Assembly (NCBI GenBank): GCA_002499545.1
Contig: DAME01000011.1
Location: 20,565 to 61,666, forward strand
Direction: 5' to 3'
Length of the DNA: 41,102 nt
Source: Euryarchaeota archaeon UBA88
GTDB taxonomy: Archaea > Thermoplasmatota > Poseidoniia > Poseidoniales > Poseidoniaceae
The position numbers and the translations under genes are program-made. Numbering within the stretch: position 1 is the stretch's first letter; the number at the start of each line of letters is the position of its first letter. The notes under the pieces were generated by a model that searched no databases, was not told the origin of the DNA, and worked only from the letters and a program-made list of their open reading frames with translations. Shown here piece after piece: positions 25,801 to 34,600 of this stretch.

Positions 25801-27484
25801 TCGTGGAAAGGACGGTTGAAGGTAGTTCAACATCCACTGAGGACCAGTGGTGGTTGGTCAAATTGAGGTCGAATGAATGCAGGAACAATTCGTCACCCCG
25901 TTCTTCCAACGCCATCCATCCACTGTCTATTGATGCTGCAGAAACCATCGAGCCGTTACTCTCAAAAACCGCCCAATAATCTTCATCCACTTCGTTTTCA
26001 AAGGCAACCAACAGCCCAGAGTCATGGGCCACTAGTCCGTATAAACCAGTTGAGTCGAGTGAAAAGTCATGCACTTTCTCTCCGTCTTCAGCGCGCCAAA
26101 CCCACGAATCACCGGTGCCGTCGATTTGAACACCAGCGCCGTTAGGTGACACGTGCCATACTCCGCGTGACCCACGGTGCAGTGCACTGATCTCTCTTGA
26201 AGCAAGTGTCACGATGTTTTCGTCATTGGATTGAAATTCGACAACTGGAACCTGCAGCACTTCCATCATTGCATAACCGGGCAGAGTTGTGCTCGTGTTC
26301 TCGCGCATGCTACGGACAAGGTCGCCAGAAATCCGACCAAGGCCCTTGCTCGAAGAAACGGTCAGTGCGTTGGTTTGTTCGCTAGACTCAACCGATAGTC
26401 CGATATCCTCATGGCCGATAAAGTGGTCGAGCAGTACTTCCAATCGCTCGAGAACGGGTTCAATTGCGGCGGCATCATCTGAACCATCGACCACTGAGTA
26501 ATACACTGTGTTAACGCTGGATTCCATCGATTGGAGCCGCTGTGCCGTGGCTAGGTCAGTGAAAACAGCGGGGGCTTGCGTTCCTGCAGAAGCCCCCTGT
26601 CCTTGATTAGGAACAAGAGCGAAGACCGTCATAGCCGCTTGTGTACGAACCCGCGACCCGTCTTCAGTGACGTACCATGTCACATTCAGAACATCGTCGA
26701 CGTTGACATCAAGTTCGTCAGCCAACACTTGATTAATCGCAATGTGAGGCGTTTGAGAAAACAGGTTGGCTTGGTAGAGGTCTGCATAACGGATTCCATC
26801 GCTCTTCGACCCGATCATCGGCCACATTGCTTCAGCGTCAATTGTACTGTTCATGGCCATCCACGTGACGCTGGTGACCGAAGAATACCCGGTTGAGAGG
26901 CTCGCAGAAGCAATCAGGCCTTGTTGCTGGCCACGAATGGTTGACAACAATTCGGGGTCGTTTTGAATCGAATCCCACATGCCGTGGGCAATTGATTCGT
27001 TCAGCACCGAACGTTGTCCAATCGCCATGTCGAATCCTGAAACGGTGATATCGGTTTCACCCCAGGAACCTTCAACTTCGTGCAGTACAGTAGCATCGAG
27101 GGAGTCACCAACAATCATCGATGAGGTGATTATTGAAGAAGCGATGATTAAACCAAGCATCAGCAGTGCAGCCTGTCGCTTACGACGCAGAATATTTTGC
27201 TTTGCAAGCCGCCAAACAATGAGTCTCTGAGGTACCAGCATTGGTTGTAAAAACACGTGGCTGATGATACCAAATGCAAGTGCACCCCCAAACAGTGTAA
27301 TACCGCCAACGCTGAGCCAGTCGAGTAGGATATACGCAAGTACTCCGTCAACAACTGGTGCGAAAACGAGGAGGGATAGTGTAACCACGCTAAGTTGCTT
27401 CCTACGCCCAATCATCCATGTCGAAAGTCCAGAAAACAGGACAATCATCACGAAGAGAACGGCGAGAGGAAGAAGCAGATTCAC
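22871..27484 (-). CDS. Large FtsX/MacB-type ABC transporter permease with extracytoplasmic insert
   Basis: This 1537-residue membrane protein has two FtsX-type permease cores. The first has membrane segments near the N-terminus and after RRKRQAALLMLGLIIASSIITSSM, and it resumes at about 810-960 with three helices around the conserved ELGTLRSLGF loop. The second spans about 1085-1537 and ends with the equivalent SIGILRALGYRQRM loop and terminal helices. Periplasmic-type MacB_PCD-like domains lie between helices. Between the first and second halves sits an extra ~370-residue beta-rich stretch (about 430-800) with WHVS, WVWRAEDG, WMALEE repeats resembling a beta-propeller. The start is GTG at 27484, overlapping the stop of the ATPase gene in a GTGA motif. 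It likely exports or releases surface-associated substrates; the substrate is unknown. Confidence 0.88.
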   Translation of the reverse strand: MNLLLPLAVLFVMIVLFSGLSTWMIGRRKQLSVVTLSLLVFAPVVDGVLAYILLDWLSVGGITLFGGALAFGIISHVFLQPMLVPQRLIVWRLAKQNILRRKRQAALLMLGLIIASSIITSSMIVGDSLDATVLHEVEGSWGETDITVSGFDMAIGQRSVLNESIAHGMWDSIQNDPELLSTIRGQQQGLIASASLSTGYSSVTSVTWMAMNSTIDAEAMWPMIGSKSDGIRYADLYQANLFSQTPHIAINQVLADELDVNVDDVLNVTWYVTEDGSRVRTQAAMTVFALVPNQGQGASAGTQAPAVFTDLATAQRLQSMESSVNTVYYSVVDGSDDAAAIEPVLERLEVLLDHFIGHEDIGLSVESSEQTNALTVSSSKGLGRISGDLVRSMRENTSTTLPGYAMMEVLQVPVVEFQSNDENIVTLASREISALHRGSRGVWHVSPNGAGVQIDGTGDSWVWRAEDGEKVHDFSLDSTGLYGLVAHDSGLLVAFENEVDEDYWAVFESNGSMVSAASIDSGWMALEERGDELFLHSFDLNLTNHHWSSVDVELPSTVLSTNLVVDGGVYLEIEGLLSTTQYAASSPDVDSNFTEISSSQFPPEVTVQADVDLHMQCDLIASLSMGDNHWCTFEQGLMRWNHASQSIESIRIPIVSTAGGFGTLPQLFLAFGGVNTTVSVSQGEVQLSQRLNQLNLSVNESEVWVKGLIPYAFGDNTAYRLYHAGAYSDTEAFDNLEELDGVVLGLLALTDAETLASASEDERSLILFSSNSSVWNSSLTDDFTSWLDEQSNASNADLQVRAVKIEAAALAAESSGVLSAMFLVFGTFTIVAGILLVLTIVIMLAEARRSELGTLRSLGFTQSDARALAVQEGIIVAAIASVLGSLFGIVLAWFISIGFQGMFSSVGSNQFLFDWTWTSLASGAIWGFMLAFITLWSSSLWTSKLNIVLALRGGRIPRAQGVPWVLMLVQIVGFGIASLSLLSLLVTGLDSSFSYFLWVIAGVGGIVVLVPVFTWQLPVVLRTRSPMWERLWRHVGRNTLAWVGASLLVWTVGLASIDPVRRSMEPDELSFIVLGLVEVFAGVLLLTSAAPMAVRRLGKSKVLTSRWGPVLPVSLAYPLATPVRTAVVMGMFSITVFSVVVLGGYTEQFDNYSSSFVEEAEGEYELLLTGSRAGPIELADDVALWNLTDHSVELIDSVGRVHRSEAFLQDANGERMPYVLRGFDPSFSNHGGLPLHAWDESLGSSELEVWSVVHSRDDLVLLDASFGLESLADGSGISSLSFSIGDSITLIDLSNPGNTRQMIVAGFLEQSSYLFSAGVWMNDETVIEQFDGRLTRMYVSISNDAQPSASYSGDSVVDFPAAGKSHDVRKAASELELELKPLMNAEGVQVTVISDEVLLIQSLVLALLSIFEGYLALGLIVGIAGIGVVTYRSVSERRTSIGILRALGYRQRMVLWSFYIEVSWVSVLGMVNGILIAIGFHRALYLSFWKDQGATFSLPFESIFLIFFGGWILVLLATYIPIKRATTVPASAALRGV

Positions 27485-28179
27485 TCCTCCTCAGTATGAA
27501 TTGAATCTTCAACAATTAATCCATCGGACATTCGAAGCGTGCGTGAGCAATGCGAAGCGATGGTCGAATCGTGGGTTACGATGAGGAAAGTCGTTGAATG
27601 CTCTTTGTTCAACTGCTTGAGCAGTGAAAGGATTTCATTCGAAGTTGCTGAATCAAGGTTCCCCGTTGGTTCATCGCACAAAATCACGCTTGGCTTGTGC
27701 ACTAGCGCTCGAGCGACAGCCACGCGTTGCTGTTGTCCACCTGACAATTCGGAAGGACGATGTTCGGCTCTGTCCCCTAGACCGACAGAATCCAAGGCGT
27801 CCAAGGCACCACTACGAGCCTGTGAAGCGGAGTATCCAAGCAAGAGCAGCGGAAGTTCGACATTTTCGCACGCTGAAAGTACGGGAAGAAGATTGAAATC
27901 TTGGAAAATAAAACCCAAATGCTCACTGCGCATGTTGGTTCGTTCATCATCCGTGATGCCAAATAACGGCTTGCCGTTAACAAAAACTTCACCCGAATTC
28001 GGCTCATCAATACCCGATAGGATGTTTAGAAGCGTAGTCTTACCACACCCTGAAGGCCCCATGATGGCCACCATTTCTCCAACATCGATACTGACATCAA
28101 CACCACGAACTGCTTGAACGGTTGATTCTCCAGAGGGATAGAGTTTCCATACACCACTCGCTTTCATGACCGGGCTCAT
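27481..28179 (-). CDS. ABC transporter ATP-binding protein (LolD/MacB family)
   Basis: This 232-residue ATPase of the LolD/MacB type drives the FtsX-like permease encoded directly downstream. Walker A is GPSGCGKTT (about residue 40), the Q-loop region is FIFQDFNLLP, the signature is LSGGQQQRVAVARA, Walker B is VILCDEPTGNLD and the switch His follows in IVTHD. The 4-bp overlap with the permease gene implies coupled translation and a fixed subunit ratio. A TTTATC element about 28 nt before the start ATG fits a leaderless transcript. A second Met four codons in is an alternative start. Confidence 0.94.
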   Translation of the reverse strand: MSPVMKASGVWKLYPSGESTVQAVRGVDVSIDVGEMVAIMGPSGCGKTTLLNILSGIDEPNSGEVFVNGKPLFGITDDERTNMRSEHLGFIFQDFNLLPVLSACENVELPLLLLGYSASQARSGALDALDSVGLGDRAEHRPSELSGGQQQRVAVARALVHKPSVILCDEPTGNLDSATSNEILSLLKQLNKEHSTTFLIVTHDSTIASHCSRTLRMSDGLIVEDSIHTEEE

Positions 28180-28200
28180 GCCTTGAGGACGACTGAGTGC

Positions 28201-28212
28201 GTTGATAAACTA
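28201..28212. promoter_or_regulatory. Shared AT-rich promoter element between divergent ABC and moaD genes
   Basis: GTTGATAAACTA reads as TAGTTTATCAAC on the minus strand. It sits about 28 nt upstream of the ATPase ATG (28179) and about 40 nt upstream of the moaD ATG (28249). Both directions resemble weak archaeal TATA boxes. The 70-bp gap leaves room for little else. Confidence 0.45.
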
Positions 28213-28248
28213 CCGCTTGGAAGCATGTCCGTGGAAGAGAACAATCGC

Positions 28249-28482
28249 ATGAAGTTGGTCGTTCTTGCCTTTGGCCCTCTGGCCGAACGCCTCGGGTGGA
28301 GGAAATCAGAAATCGACATTGCCGTATCATCAACCGTTAATGATGTGTTGACTCATCTGGGCATTGAAGCTCATCGATCAGGTGCCCTCATGGTTGCAGT
28401 CAATGGACAGCAGTGTGAATATACACACCAGTTGTCCAACACCGACGAACTCGCTCTTCTCCCTCCGGTATCCGGTGGATGA
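28249..28482 (+). CDS. moaD: MoaD/ThiS-family sulfur carrier protein
   Basis: The 77-residue ubiquitin-fold protein ends in the functional Gly-Gly (LLPPVSGG) that is adenylated and thiocarboxylated. It aligns along its length with MoaD, the small subunit of molybdopterin synthase: an initial strand KLVVLAFGPLAERLG, then the central LMVAVNGQ and the TDELALLPPV strand. I chose the ATG at 28249 because it matches the family N-terminus exactly; an ATG at 28225 and a TTG at 28183 would add unrelated residues. A role in tRNA thiolation, as for archaeal SAMP proteins, is an alternative. No other molybdopterin genes are in the window. Confidence 0.87.
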   Translation: MKLVVLAFGPLAERLGWRKSEIDIAVSSTVNDVLTHLGIEAHRSGALMVAVNGQQCEYTHQLSNTDELALLPPVSGG

Positions 28483-28550
28483 ACAAAAATGGTTGATTTT
28501 CGCCGAAGACTTCAACACTAACAGCCACCACCACCAATTGAGGAAGGCGT

Positions 28551-28871
28551 ATGATTGGTGGAATGGGTCCATTGGAAATCACTGTGTTGGTCGGAATATT
28601 CTTTGTTTTATTTGGCGCAGAACGTTTGCCAAAAATGGCTAATGCACTGGGTCGCTCGAAAGGTGAATTCCAGAAGGGTCTGACAGAAACAACGCAACTC
28701 GGCGACCTCTCACGCACAACTGCGGATTTGGAAGCGGGTGGTCGCACACCAGAACAACTTCGAGCAGAGCGAGCAAAAGCGGTCGGCCTCAACCCTGAAG
28801 GTATGGAACCAGAGGAACTTGAACGCAAGATTGTAGCATTGGAAGCGATGGCTTCCAGCGGTGAAGAGTAA
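28551..28871 (+). CDS. tatA: TatA/E-family twin-arginine translocase subunit
   Basis: The 106-residue protein has the classic TatA layout: a short N-terminal membrane helix (LEITVLVGIFFVLFGAERLP), the FG hinge motif, then an amphipathic helix (KMANALGRSKGEFQKG). An acidic, helical C-terminal tail of about 65 residues follows. TatA forms the protein-conducting element that exports folded twin-arginine substrates. GAGGAAGG (28540-28547) is a good Shine-Dalgarno before the ATG. TatC is not in the window. The stop codon directly abuts the stop of the convergent nob1 gene. The preceding moaD gene could be cotranscribed; Mo-enzymes are common Tat substrates, but a link here is speculative. Confidence 0.9.
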   Translation: MIGGMGPLEITVLVGIFFVLFGAERLPKMANALGRSKGEFQKGLTETTQLGDLSRTTADLEAGGRTPEQLRAERAKAVGLNPEGMEPEELERKIVALEAMASSGEE

Positions 28872-29363
28872 TCACTTTCTCCGCTTGAGTTTCAGTGGCG
28901 AACCGCATCGGTCGCAATCACCTACATCGCCCCCACGAGAACGGTTCACGTTCTTGGGCACCTCGCTGGTAGCCCTACACCCCGTGCACTTAAGTTCCCA
29001 TTTCCACACCTGTTTGGCACCTGCAGCACCGACAGTGTGCGTCACTTGATCAACTGACTTCATCACATTTTGGAGACGGTAATCATCGGTAACCAAAGGA
29101 CATTGCATCCCGAGTGCGAGCGCCAATACATCGATATCGACATCCGATAAGCGCGGAAGGTCACCACTCACAGCTGCTGCCTCACTGGCCAATGATAGCC
29201 AAGCAGGCGGCACATCTCGCCACTCGATGTCAATCGATTGAATCAACATCCATCGCTGTGGACTCACCCGTTCGAGTTCTGCCTGCTGGCTTTGAGAACA
29301 GATGTTTCCGGTGATTTGTTCGACCGGCCAATGCAACAGTGCCGCCGTGTCAAGAACCCGCAT
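28872..29363 (-). CDS. nob1: Nob1 endoribonuclease (PIN domain plus zinc ribbon), 16S rRNA 3'-end maturation
   Basis: This 163-residue protein combines an N-terminal PIN nuclease domain with a C-terminal zinc ribbon, the Nob1 architecture. Acidic metal-binding residues appear at MRVLDTAALL, LSDVDIDVLALAL and LVTDDYRLQNV. The zinc ribbon has CTGC and CDRC pairs (about residues 126-155) and a basic end (KLKRRK). In archaea Nob1 cleaves the precursor at the 3' end of 16S rRNA. It lies tail to tail with tatA with no spacer. The family call is firm; the site of action is known from the family. Confidence 0.93.
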   Translation of the reverse strand: MRVLDTAALLHWPVEQITGNICSQSQQAELERVSPQRWMLIQSIDIEWRDVPPAWLSLASEAAAVSGDLPRLSDVDIDVLALALGMQCPLVTDDYRLQNVMKSVDQVTHTVGAAGAKQVWKWELKCTGCRATSEVPKNVNRSRGGDVGDCDRCGSPLKLKRRK

Positions 29364-29443
29364 CGAGGTGAGTACCGCAGAATGCCCCCCTTGAACTCAC
29401 CGCAAACCCACACCTTCATGACCAAGATATTGAAGCACGATGC

Positions 29444-30055
29444 ATGTCGTGGAAAGAGTCGATTCTCGATTTTTTCGACATCTTCGGGCCGGCAAGCCTT
29501 GCCATACTGTCATTCACTGAGTCAATTATACAACCGATTCCGCCTGATTTACTCTACATTCCCATGCTTGCAGACTCAATTGGGAATACGCCGCTGGTAG
29601 TGTGGTTGTGGCTAACGGTTACTTTGGCTTCAGTTGCTGGTTCAATCATTGGATATTGGGTTGGAAAACACTGGGGTAAAACGCTGCTTACCCGCTTTTC
29701 CAAACCTGCTCACATCGAAAAACTCGAGGCACTTACGCTCAAATACGGAACATTTGGAATCTTCATCGCTGCCGTATCTCCAATCCCGTACAAAGTGTTT
29801 GGATGGGTTGCTGGAATGGGTGAGATGGAAAAAAAACCGTTCATCATCGCTGGTCTAATGGGTCGTGGGCTTCGGTTTGGCTTAGAAGCACTGTTAATCG
29901 GTATCTACGGAAACAGTGCAATCGATGCTCTCAATTGGTTTCTCAACAACGAAATTCTGTTGGCACTGCTGATGATTGCAGCTTGTATTCCGGCTTGGTA
30001 TGCACTGAAATGGTGGCAATCAATTGAGAAGGAATCCGACGCTCAAGAAGCTTGA
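29444..30055 (+). CDS. VTT/DedA-family membrane protein
   Basis: This 203-residue integral membrane protein has the VTT (SNARE-associated/DedA) fold. Conserved parts are the re-entrant ESIIQPIPPDLLYIPML segment with its acidic residue and prolines, the glycine-rich GSIIGYWVGKHWG helix, and the second re-entrant segment AVSPIPYKVFGWVAGMG. A final hydrophobic helix ends before a charged tail. DedA/VTT proteins move phospholipids across membranes or support membrane homeostasis. The substrate here is unknown. The ATG at 29444 was chosen because it places residues WKESILDFF just before the first helix. Confidence 0.87.
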   Translation: MSWKESILDFFDIFGPASLAILSFTESIIQPIPPDLLYIPMLADSIGNTPLVVWLWLTVTLASVAGSIIGYWVGKHWGKTLLTRFSKPAHIEKLEALTLKYGTFGIFIAAVSPIPYKVFGWVAGMGEMEKKPFIIAGLMGRGLRFGLEALLIGIYGNSAIDALNWFLNNEILLALLMIAACIPAWYALKWWQSIEKESDAQEA

Positions 30056-30130
30056 ACAAAAAGAACCCTCGATTATTGCGCCAGCGTGCGAGCGAATCAT
30101 TATCAAGGGGTGGTCGGTGGAATGCCTGTC

Positions 30131-30208
30131 GCTCGTGTGGTGTAGCTAGGTCCATCATAGTGGGTTTTCATCCCGCCGACCCGGGTTCGAATCCCGGCAC
30201 GAGCACCA
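30131..30208 (+). tRNA. tRNA-Glu (anticodon TTC), CCA apparently encoded
   Basis: The cloverleaf starts GCTCGTG, which pairs with CACGAGC (30198-30204). The anticodon stem is GTGGG/CCCGC around the loop TTTTCAT, giving anticodon TTC (Glu). The T arm is CCGGG-TTCGAAT-CCCGG. The discriminator A (30205) is followed by CCA (30206-30208), so the 3' end may be encoded, unlike the tRNA-Val in this window. An AT-rich ATTATCAA lies about 30 nt upstream and may be the promoter. Confidence 0.95.
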
Positions 30209-30264
30209 ATGCCTTTCAGTGCAGCTTTTACTCGCCACATTTTACCTGCTGCAGCCACAAAGAC

Positions 30265-31110
30265 TCACGCTAATGTGCCGTTTTGGTAATCACGCAGTGC
30301 TTGTTGAATTTCTTCACGGGTGTTCATCACAAACGGTCCATATCGAGCGATTGGTTCATTGATATCGGGTCCAGCAAGGAGTAGAAATTCGGCATCTTCC
30401 TTCTTCGCTTCAAACAGCACTTCTGAACCATCGTTCATCAAACCCAATTGACCGTCGCGTACTGGCTTTCCGGAGAGGTGAACCGTTCCACCAAAGACAT
30501 AGATCATGGCATTCAAACCAGCATCAATGTTTTGTCGATGAGCGCCGCCTTTCTTGATTTTCATGTGAATGTAAGTGATTGGAATTACGGTATCGATAAC
30601 CGCTTCAACACCGAGAGTGGATCCAGCGATGACATTCGCCCATACTTTTCCATCCTCAGATTGCGCTTTAGGAATCGTTTCAGCGGCAATATCTTGGTAT
30701 CGAGGAGGCATCATTTTGTGCCGTGCGGGCAGGTTTACCCATACTTGGAACCCGTGGGTGGTTCCACCTGCTTTGAGAAAGTCATCTTGTGGAAGCTCAG
30801 AGTGGATGATTCCTCTTCCTGCCGTCATCCATTGGACGTCACCTGGATTGAGGTCACCACTGTTTCCAGCACTGTCTTGATGTTGCATAGCGCCTTTGAG
30901 CATGTAAGTCACGGTCTCAAATCCTCGATGCGGATGGGCCGGAGCCCCGATTGCTTCTCCCGGACCCCATTCGACTGGGCCCATTTCGTCGAGAAGAAGA
31001 AAAGGGCTCATCAGTGAACCCATCGAAGTTGGACGACGTACTGGGAAGCCGCCTCCTTCAAGTACGGTATGGGTTGGTGAAGTCATTCGTAGTGTTCGTA
31101 GTGCCGTCAT
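30265..31110 (-). CDS. Pirin-family bicupin
   Basis: The 281-residue protein has the pirin double-cupin layout. The N-terminal cupin holds the metal-binding set: HPHRGFETVTYML, a later His in GAMQHQDSAG, and the conserved GDVQWMTAGRGIIHSE. The C-terminal cupin is less conserved (INAGLNAMIYVFGG). Pirins bind iron; some act as quercetin dioxygenases and others in transcription control, so the biochemical role is open. The start codon overlaps the stop of the FMN-reductase-like gene by ATGA, so the two are cotranscribed and likely linked through redox metabolism. Confidence 0.92.
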   Translation of the reverse strand: MTALRTLRMTSPTHTVLEGGGFPVRRPTSMGSLMSPFLLLDEMGPVEWGPGEAIGAPAHPHRGFETVTYMLKGAMQHQDSAGNSGDLNPGDVQWMTAGRGIIHSELPQDDFLKAGGTTHGFQVWVNLPARHKMMPPRYQDIAAETIPKAQSEDGKVWANVIAGSTLGVEAVIDTVIPITYIHMKIKKGGAHRQNIDAGLNAMIYVFGGTVHLSGKPVRDGQLGLMNDGSEVLFEAKKEDAEFLLLAGPDINEPIARYGPFVMNTREEIQQALRDYQNGTLA

Positions 31111-31604
31111 TCCAATACTCCCTTTACCATCTCAACGATTGAATCTATCTTAAGTGGCTTTGTTTTGTTAATCACAATGGAACGGCCCAAAACATTGGAA
31201 CCGAGATGAGAAAATTGCACCCGCATACTCAAGATTGCATGGTGCCCCCCACCCCCGCTAACGGTTGCTAACCCGACGGTTCGTTTGTTAAACAACAGCC
31301 GGAAATTGGTCGATTGAACCGAAACCCACGCGATTAGATTACCTAATACTGGGGGTACTGAACCGTTGTACTCAGGCGCACATACGACCAAACCATCGCA
31401 TGCCAGAATACGCTCCATACACCGGTCGATTTGATCTATGTTAGTGAGGCGTTTTTCGTTTTCTGGCGTGTACATTGGTAGTTCGAGGCCACACAGATTC
31501 ATCACGTCAAATTGATGATTGCGAGAAACCGCAACCTCCCCAATCTGCTTCGCCAAATCCAGGTTCTTTCCGGTAGATGCCGCGAGAATCAGCAGGTTCG
31601 CCAT
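31107..31604 (-). CDS. NADPH-dependent FMN reductase-family flavoprotein
   Basis: The 165-residue flavodoxin-like protein starts with the phosphate-binding loop region ANLLILAASTGKNLDLAKQI and carries the family hallmark APEYNGSVPPVLGNLIAW. These proteins reduce FMN, quinones or chromate with NAD(P)H. I place the start at the ATG at 31604, which begins directly at the first beta strand. An ATG at 31658 would add 18 residues and overlap the upstream surface gene. It is coupled to the pirin gene by an ATGA overlap and lies 47 bp after the stop of the repeat protein. Confidence 0.88.
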   Translation of the reverse strand: MANLLILAASTGKNLDLAKQIGEVAVSRNHQFDVMNLCGLELPMYTPENEKRLTNIDQIDRCMERILACDGLVVCAPEYNGSVPPVLGNLIAWVSVQSTNFRLLFNKRTVGLATVSGGGGHHAILSMRVQFSHLGSNVLGRSIVINKTKPLKIDSIVEMVKGVLE

Positions 31605-31651
31605 GTTGAGCACACAACGCCGGCCCCTTTCAAGGTGCAGTACCAGCGAGG

Positions 31652-34600
31652 TTACCATTTCATGCGGTACGCAAGAAGAAGAATACCAATCACGGTTGGA
31701 ACAATGGCAATGGCGAGCATTGTCAAGACCAATCGCTGAACTTGTCCGTCAGTTGATTCAGTCGTGATAGTATCGGACGTCTCATCTGCACTGTCACAGT
31801 TCTCTGTGAACGGGTCGCAGGGGATTTCTCCAGTGGTGTTGTCATCTGCTTGGAAGTGGTCCAAATCTTCGGTTTCATCTCTGCAACCGTCCGAATCGGA
31901 ATCCGTGTCAGATGCAGACTTCCACTTGGTTTCTCCAAGCGGACACGAATCTACGAGGTCACCAATGCTGTCGCCATCATCGTCAAGGTCTTCACCTGAG
32001 TCAAGGCATCCATCTTGGTCGTGGTCGTTGATCGTGTCGGAAATCCATGCGAGAGTCCCTCTCGAGCAAAGGTCAATTGAATCGAAGACTCCATCGTTGT
32101 CATCGTCTTCATCCTCAGTGTCATCGTTGCATCCATCACCCTCATAATCGGTTGCAGGGGTCGAAATCCATGAAAGAGCACCCGTTGCACAGAAGTCAGC
32201 TGAGTCGATGATTGTATCATTGTCATCGTCGGAATCTTCCGTTGAATCTCTGCAACCATCGCTGTCGTAATCCTCGACAAGCGATGATGTCCAGTCGACT
32301 TCTCCTGTTGGGCAGACGTCATCGATATCTTCGACTTGGTCGTTATCATCATCTTTGTCTTCTGAGGCATCGGAACAACCGTCTTGGTCGTGGTCGTTAC
32401 CGGTCGAGGACGACCAACCGATTTCACCGTTGGCACACATATCGTTTGAATTCAAGATTCCGTCACCATCGTTGTCATCGTCTTCAACCGAATCCATGCA
32501 GCCGTCAGCGTCATGGTCGAATTGAGACGCATCCCAGTTCGACTTACCCAGAGGACACTGATCAACTGCATCCAACATTCCATCGTTATCATCATCGCCG
32601 TCTTCTGTCGAGTCTCGACATCCATCAGCATCGTGATCTGTTGCTTCTTTCGAGAGCCAGCCGAGTTCACCTTTCGGACACGTATCGGAAAGATCGAACA
32701 CGCCGTCGTTATCGTCGTCAGCGTCTTCAGTAGCGTCATGGCACCCGTCATCATCGTAATCGCTGGATTCGTCAGATGTCCAGTTGACGTTTCCTTTGGG
32801 ACAGTTGTCAATGAGGTCAGGCTTCTCGTCGTTATCGTCATCCAAGTCTTCACCTAAATCATAACAGCCATCGAGGTCATAGTCGTTGATTACGGTCGAA
32901 ATCCACGATGCGCGACCTTTCGGGCACGAATCAGCGTCGTCATCGACTTGGTCGTTGTCATCGTCATCATCTTCAGTCGAATCTCTGCATCCGTCTTGAT
33001 CATAATCTTCTGCCGAGGTAGCAATCCAGCCTAATTCTCCCTTGGGACACAAATCATTGACGTCAGAGATGGTGTCATCATCGTCGTCGTTGTCCTCAAC
33101 TGCGTCTTGACAGCCGTCCCCGTCGTAATCTGTTCCGGTTCCAGGCACCCACCCAATGTCGCCCTCAGGGCAGGCATCTTCGTTGTCGATGACACCGTCG
33201 TTGTCGTCATCATCGTCTTCTGTTGAATCACGGCATCCGTCGCCATCGTTGTCGTTCGAGGTCGTCGAAGTCCATCCGAGATCACCCATTGGACACGCAT
33301 CGTTGACGTCTAGAACGCTATCGTCATCATCGTCAAAGTCTTCCTCCCCGAAATCGCTCATCTGATCCATACATCCATCGGTGTCGTAGTCAGTGAAACC
33401 GTTTGGGTCATCCTCAAGCGGGAAATACTCAATCAGAGCTGGGCCCTTCGGACATTTATCGTTCACGTCAAGGACTCCATCACCGTCATCGTCGCGGTCT
33501 TCGAGAGAATCTTGGCATCCATCACCGTCATAGTCGGTGGTACCTTTGATTCCCGGTCCAGTCGAACTCCAGCCTATGTCGCCCTTTGGACACTGGTCGT
33601 CGGAATCTCGAAGCGAGTCATTATCGTCATCATCGTCTTCAGTGACGTCATTGCAACCATCGGAATCGTGATCGGTGTTGGAACCTGAAATCCAGCCTAA
33701 ATCACCGAGCCTGCAGTCATCTACGTTGTCCGTAATCAAATCATTATCATCATCGTTATCTTCAGTGGCATCCCGACATCCATCCGAGTCATAATCAGTT
33801 GCTGGACCTGAAATCCATCCTAATTCTCCAGCACGGCAGTCATCATCAACGTCCGGCTTGGTATCGTTATCGTCGTCAAGGTCTTCGCCTGCGTCACGGC
33901 ATCCGTCTGAATCATGGTCCGTCACCGGACCTGAAATCCAACCGAGGTCGCCTTTCTGACACTGAAGGTCGATCGTATCGATGACGCCGTCGTTGTCATC
34001 ATCGGGGTCTTCAGTCAAGTCACGGCATCCATCTGAATCGTAATCATTGGCAGAGGTGGGGTTCCAGCCGATTTCACCTTTCGGGCAATTATCGATAACA
34101 TCAGGAACAGAGTCATTGTCGTCATCCAAATCCTCACCTGCATCTTCACATCCGTCTGAATCATAATCGTTGGAAGGGTTGGAATCCCACCCAATACTTC
34201 CAATCGGGCAGTCGTCAATTCCGTCGACAACACCGTCATTGTCATCGTCGTTGTCTTCCGATGTGCTGTCTTGACAGCCGTCGGTGTCGTGATCGGTGAA
34301 GCTTGTGGAAATCCAACCGAGGTTACCAAAGTGGCAATCGTCGAGTACGTCGATGACTGTATCGTTGTCATCATCGTCATCGCAAGCATCGCCGGAGAAT
34401 CCCTGGCCGAGGGTTGCGGCGTCGGTGTCGTAATCTTCTTGGCCCGGATTGGCAACGAAAACACAGTTGTCAATGGTGTCACTAACACCGTCGTTATCGT
34501 CATCATCGTCGTTGGCATTCGAACATCCATCTCCATCGTTGTCAGTCGCTGGAGTTGATTTCCAGCCAACGGTACTTTCCGGGCATAGATCGCTCGAATC

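Noticed and set aside
28183..28248. Longer MoaD starting at TTG 28183 or ATG 28225
   Set aside because: The added residues have no counterpart in the family, whose N-terminus aligns exactly with the ATG at 28249.
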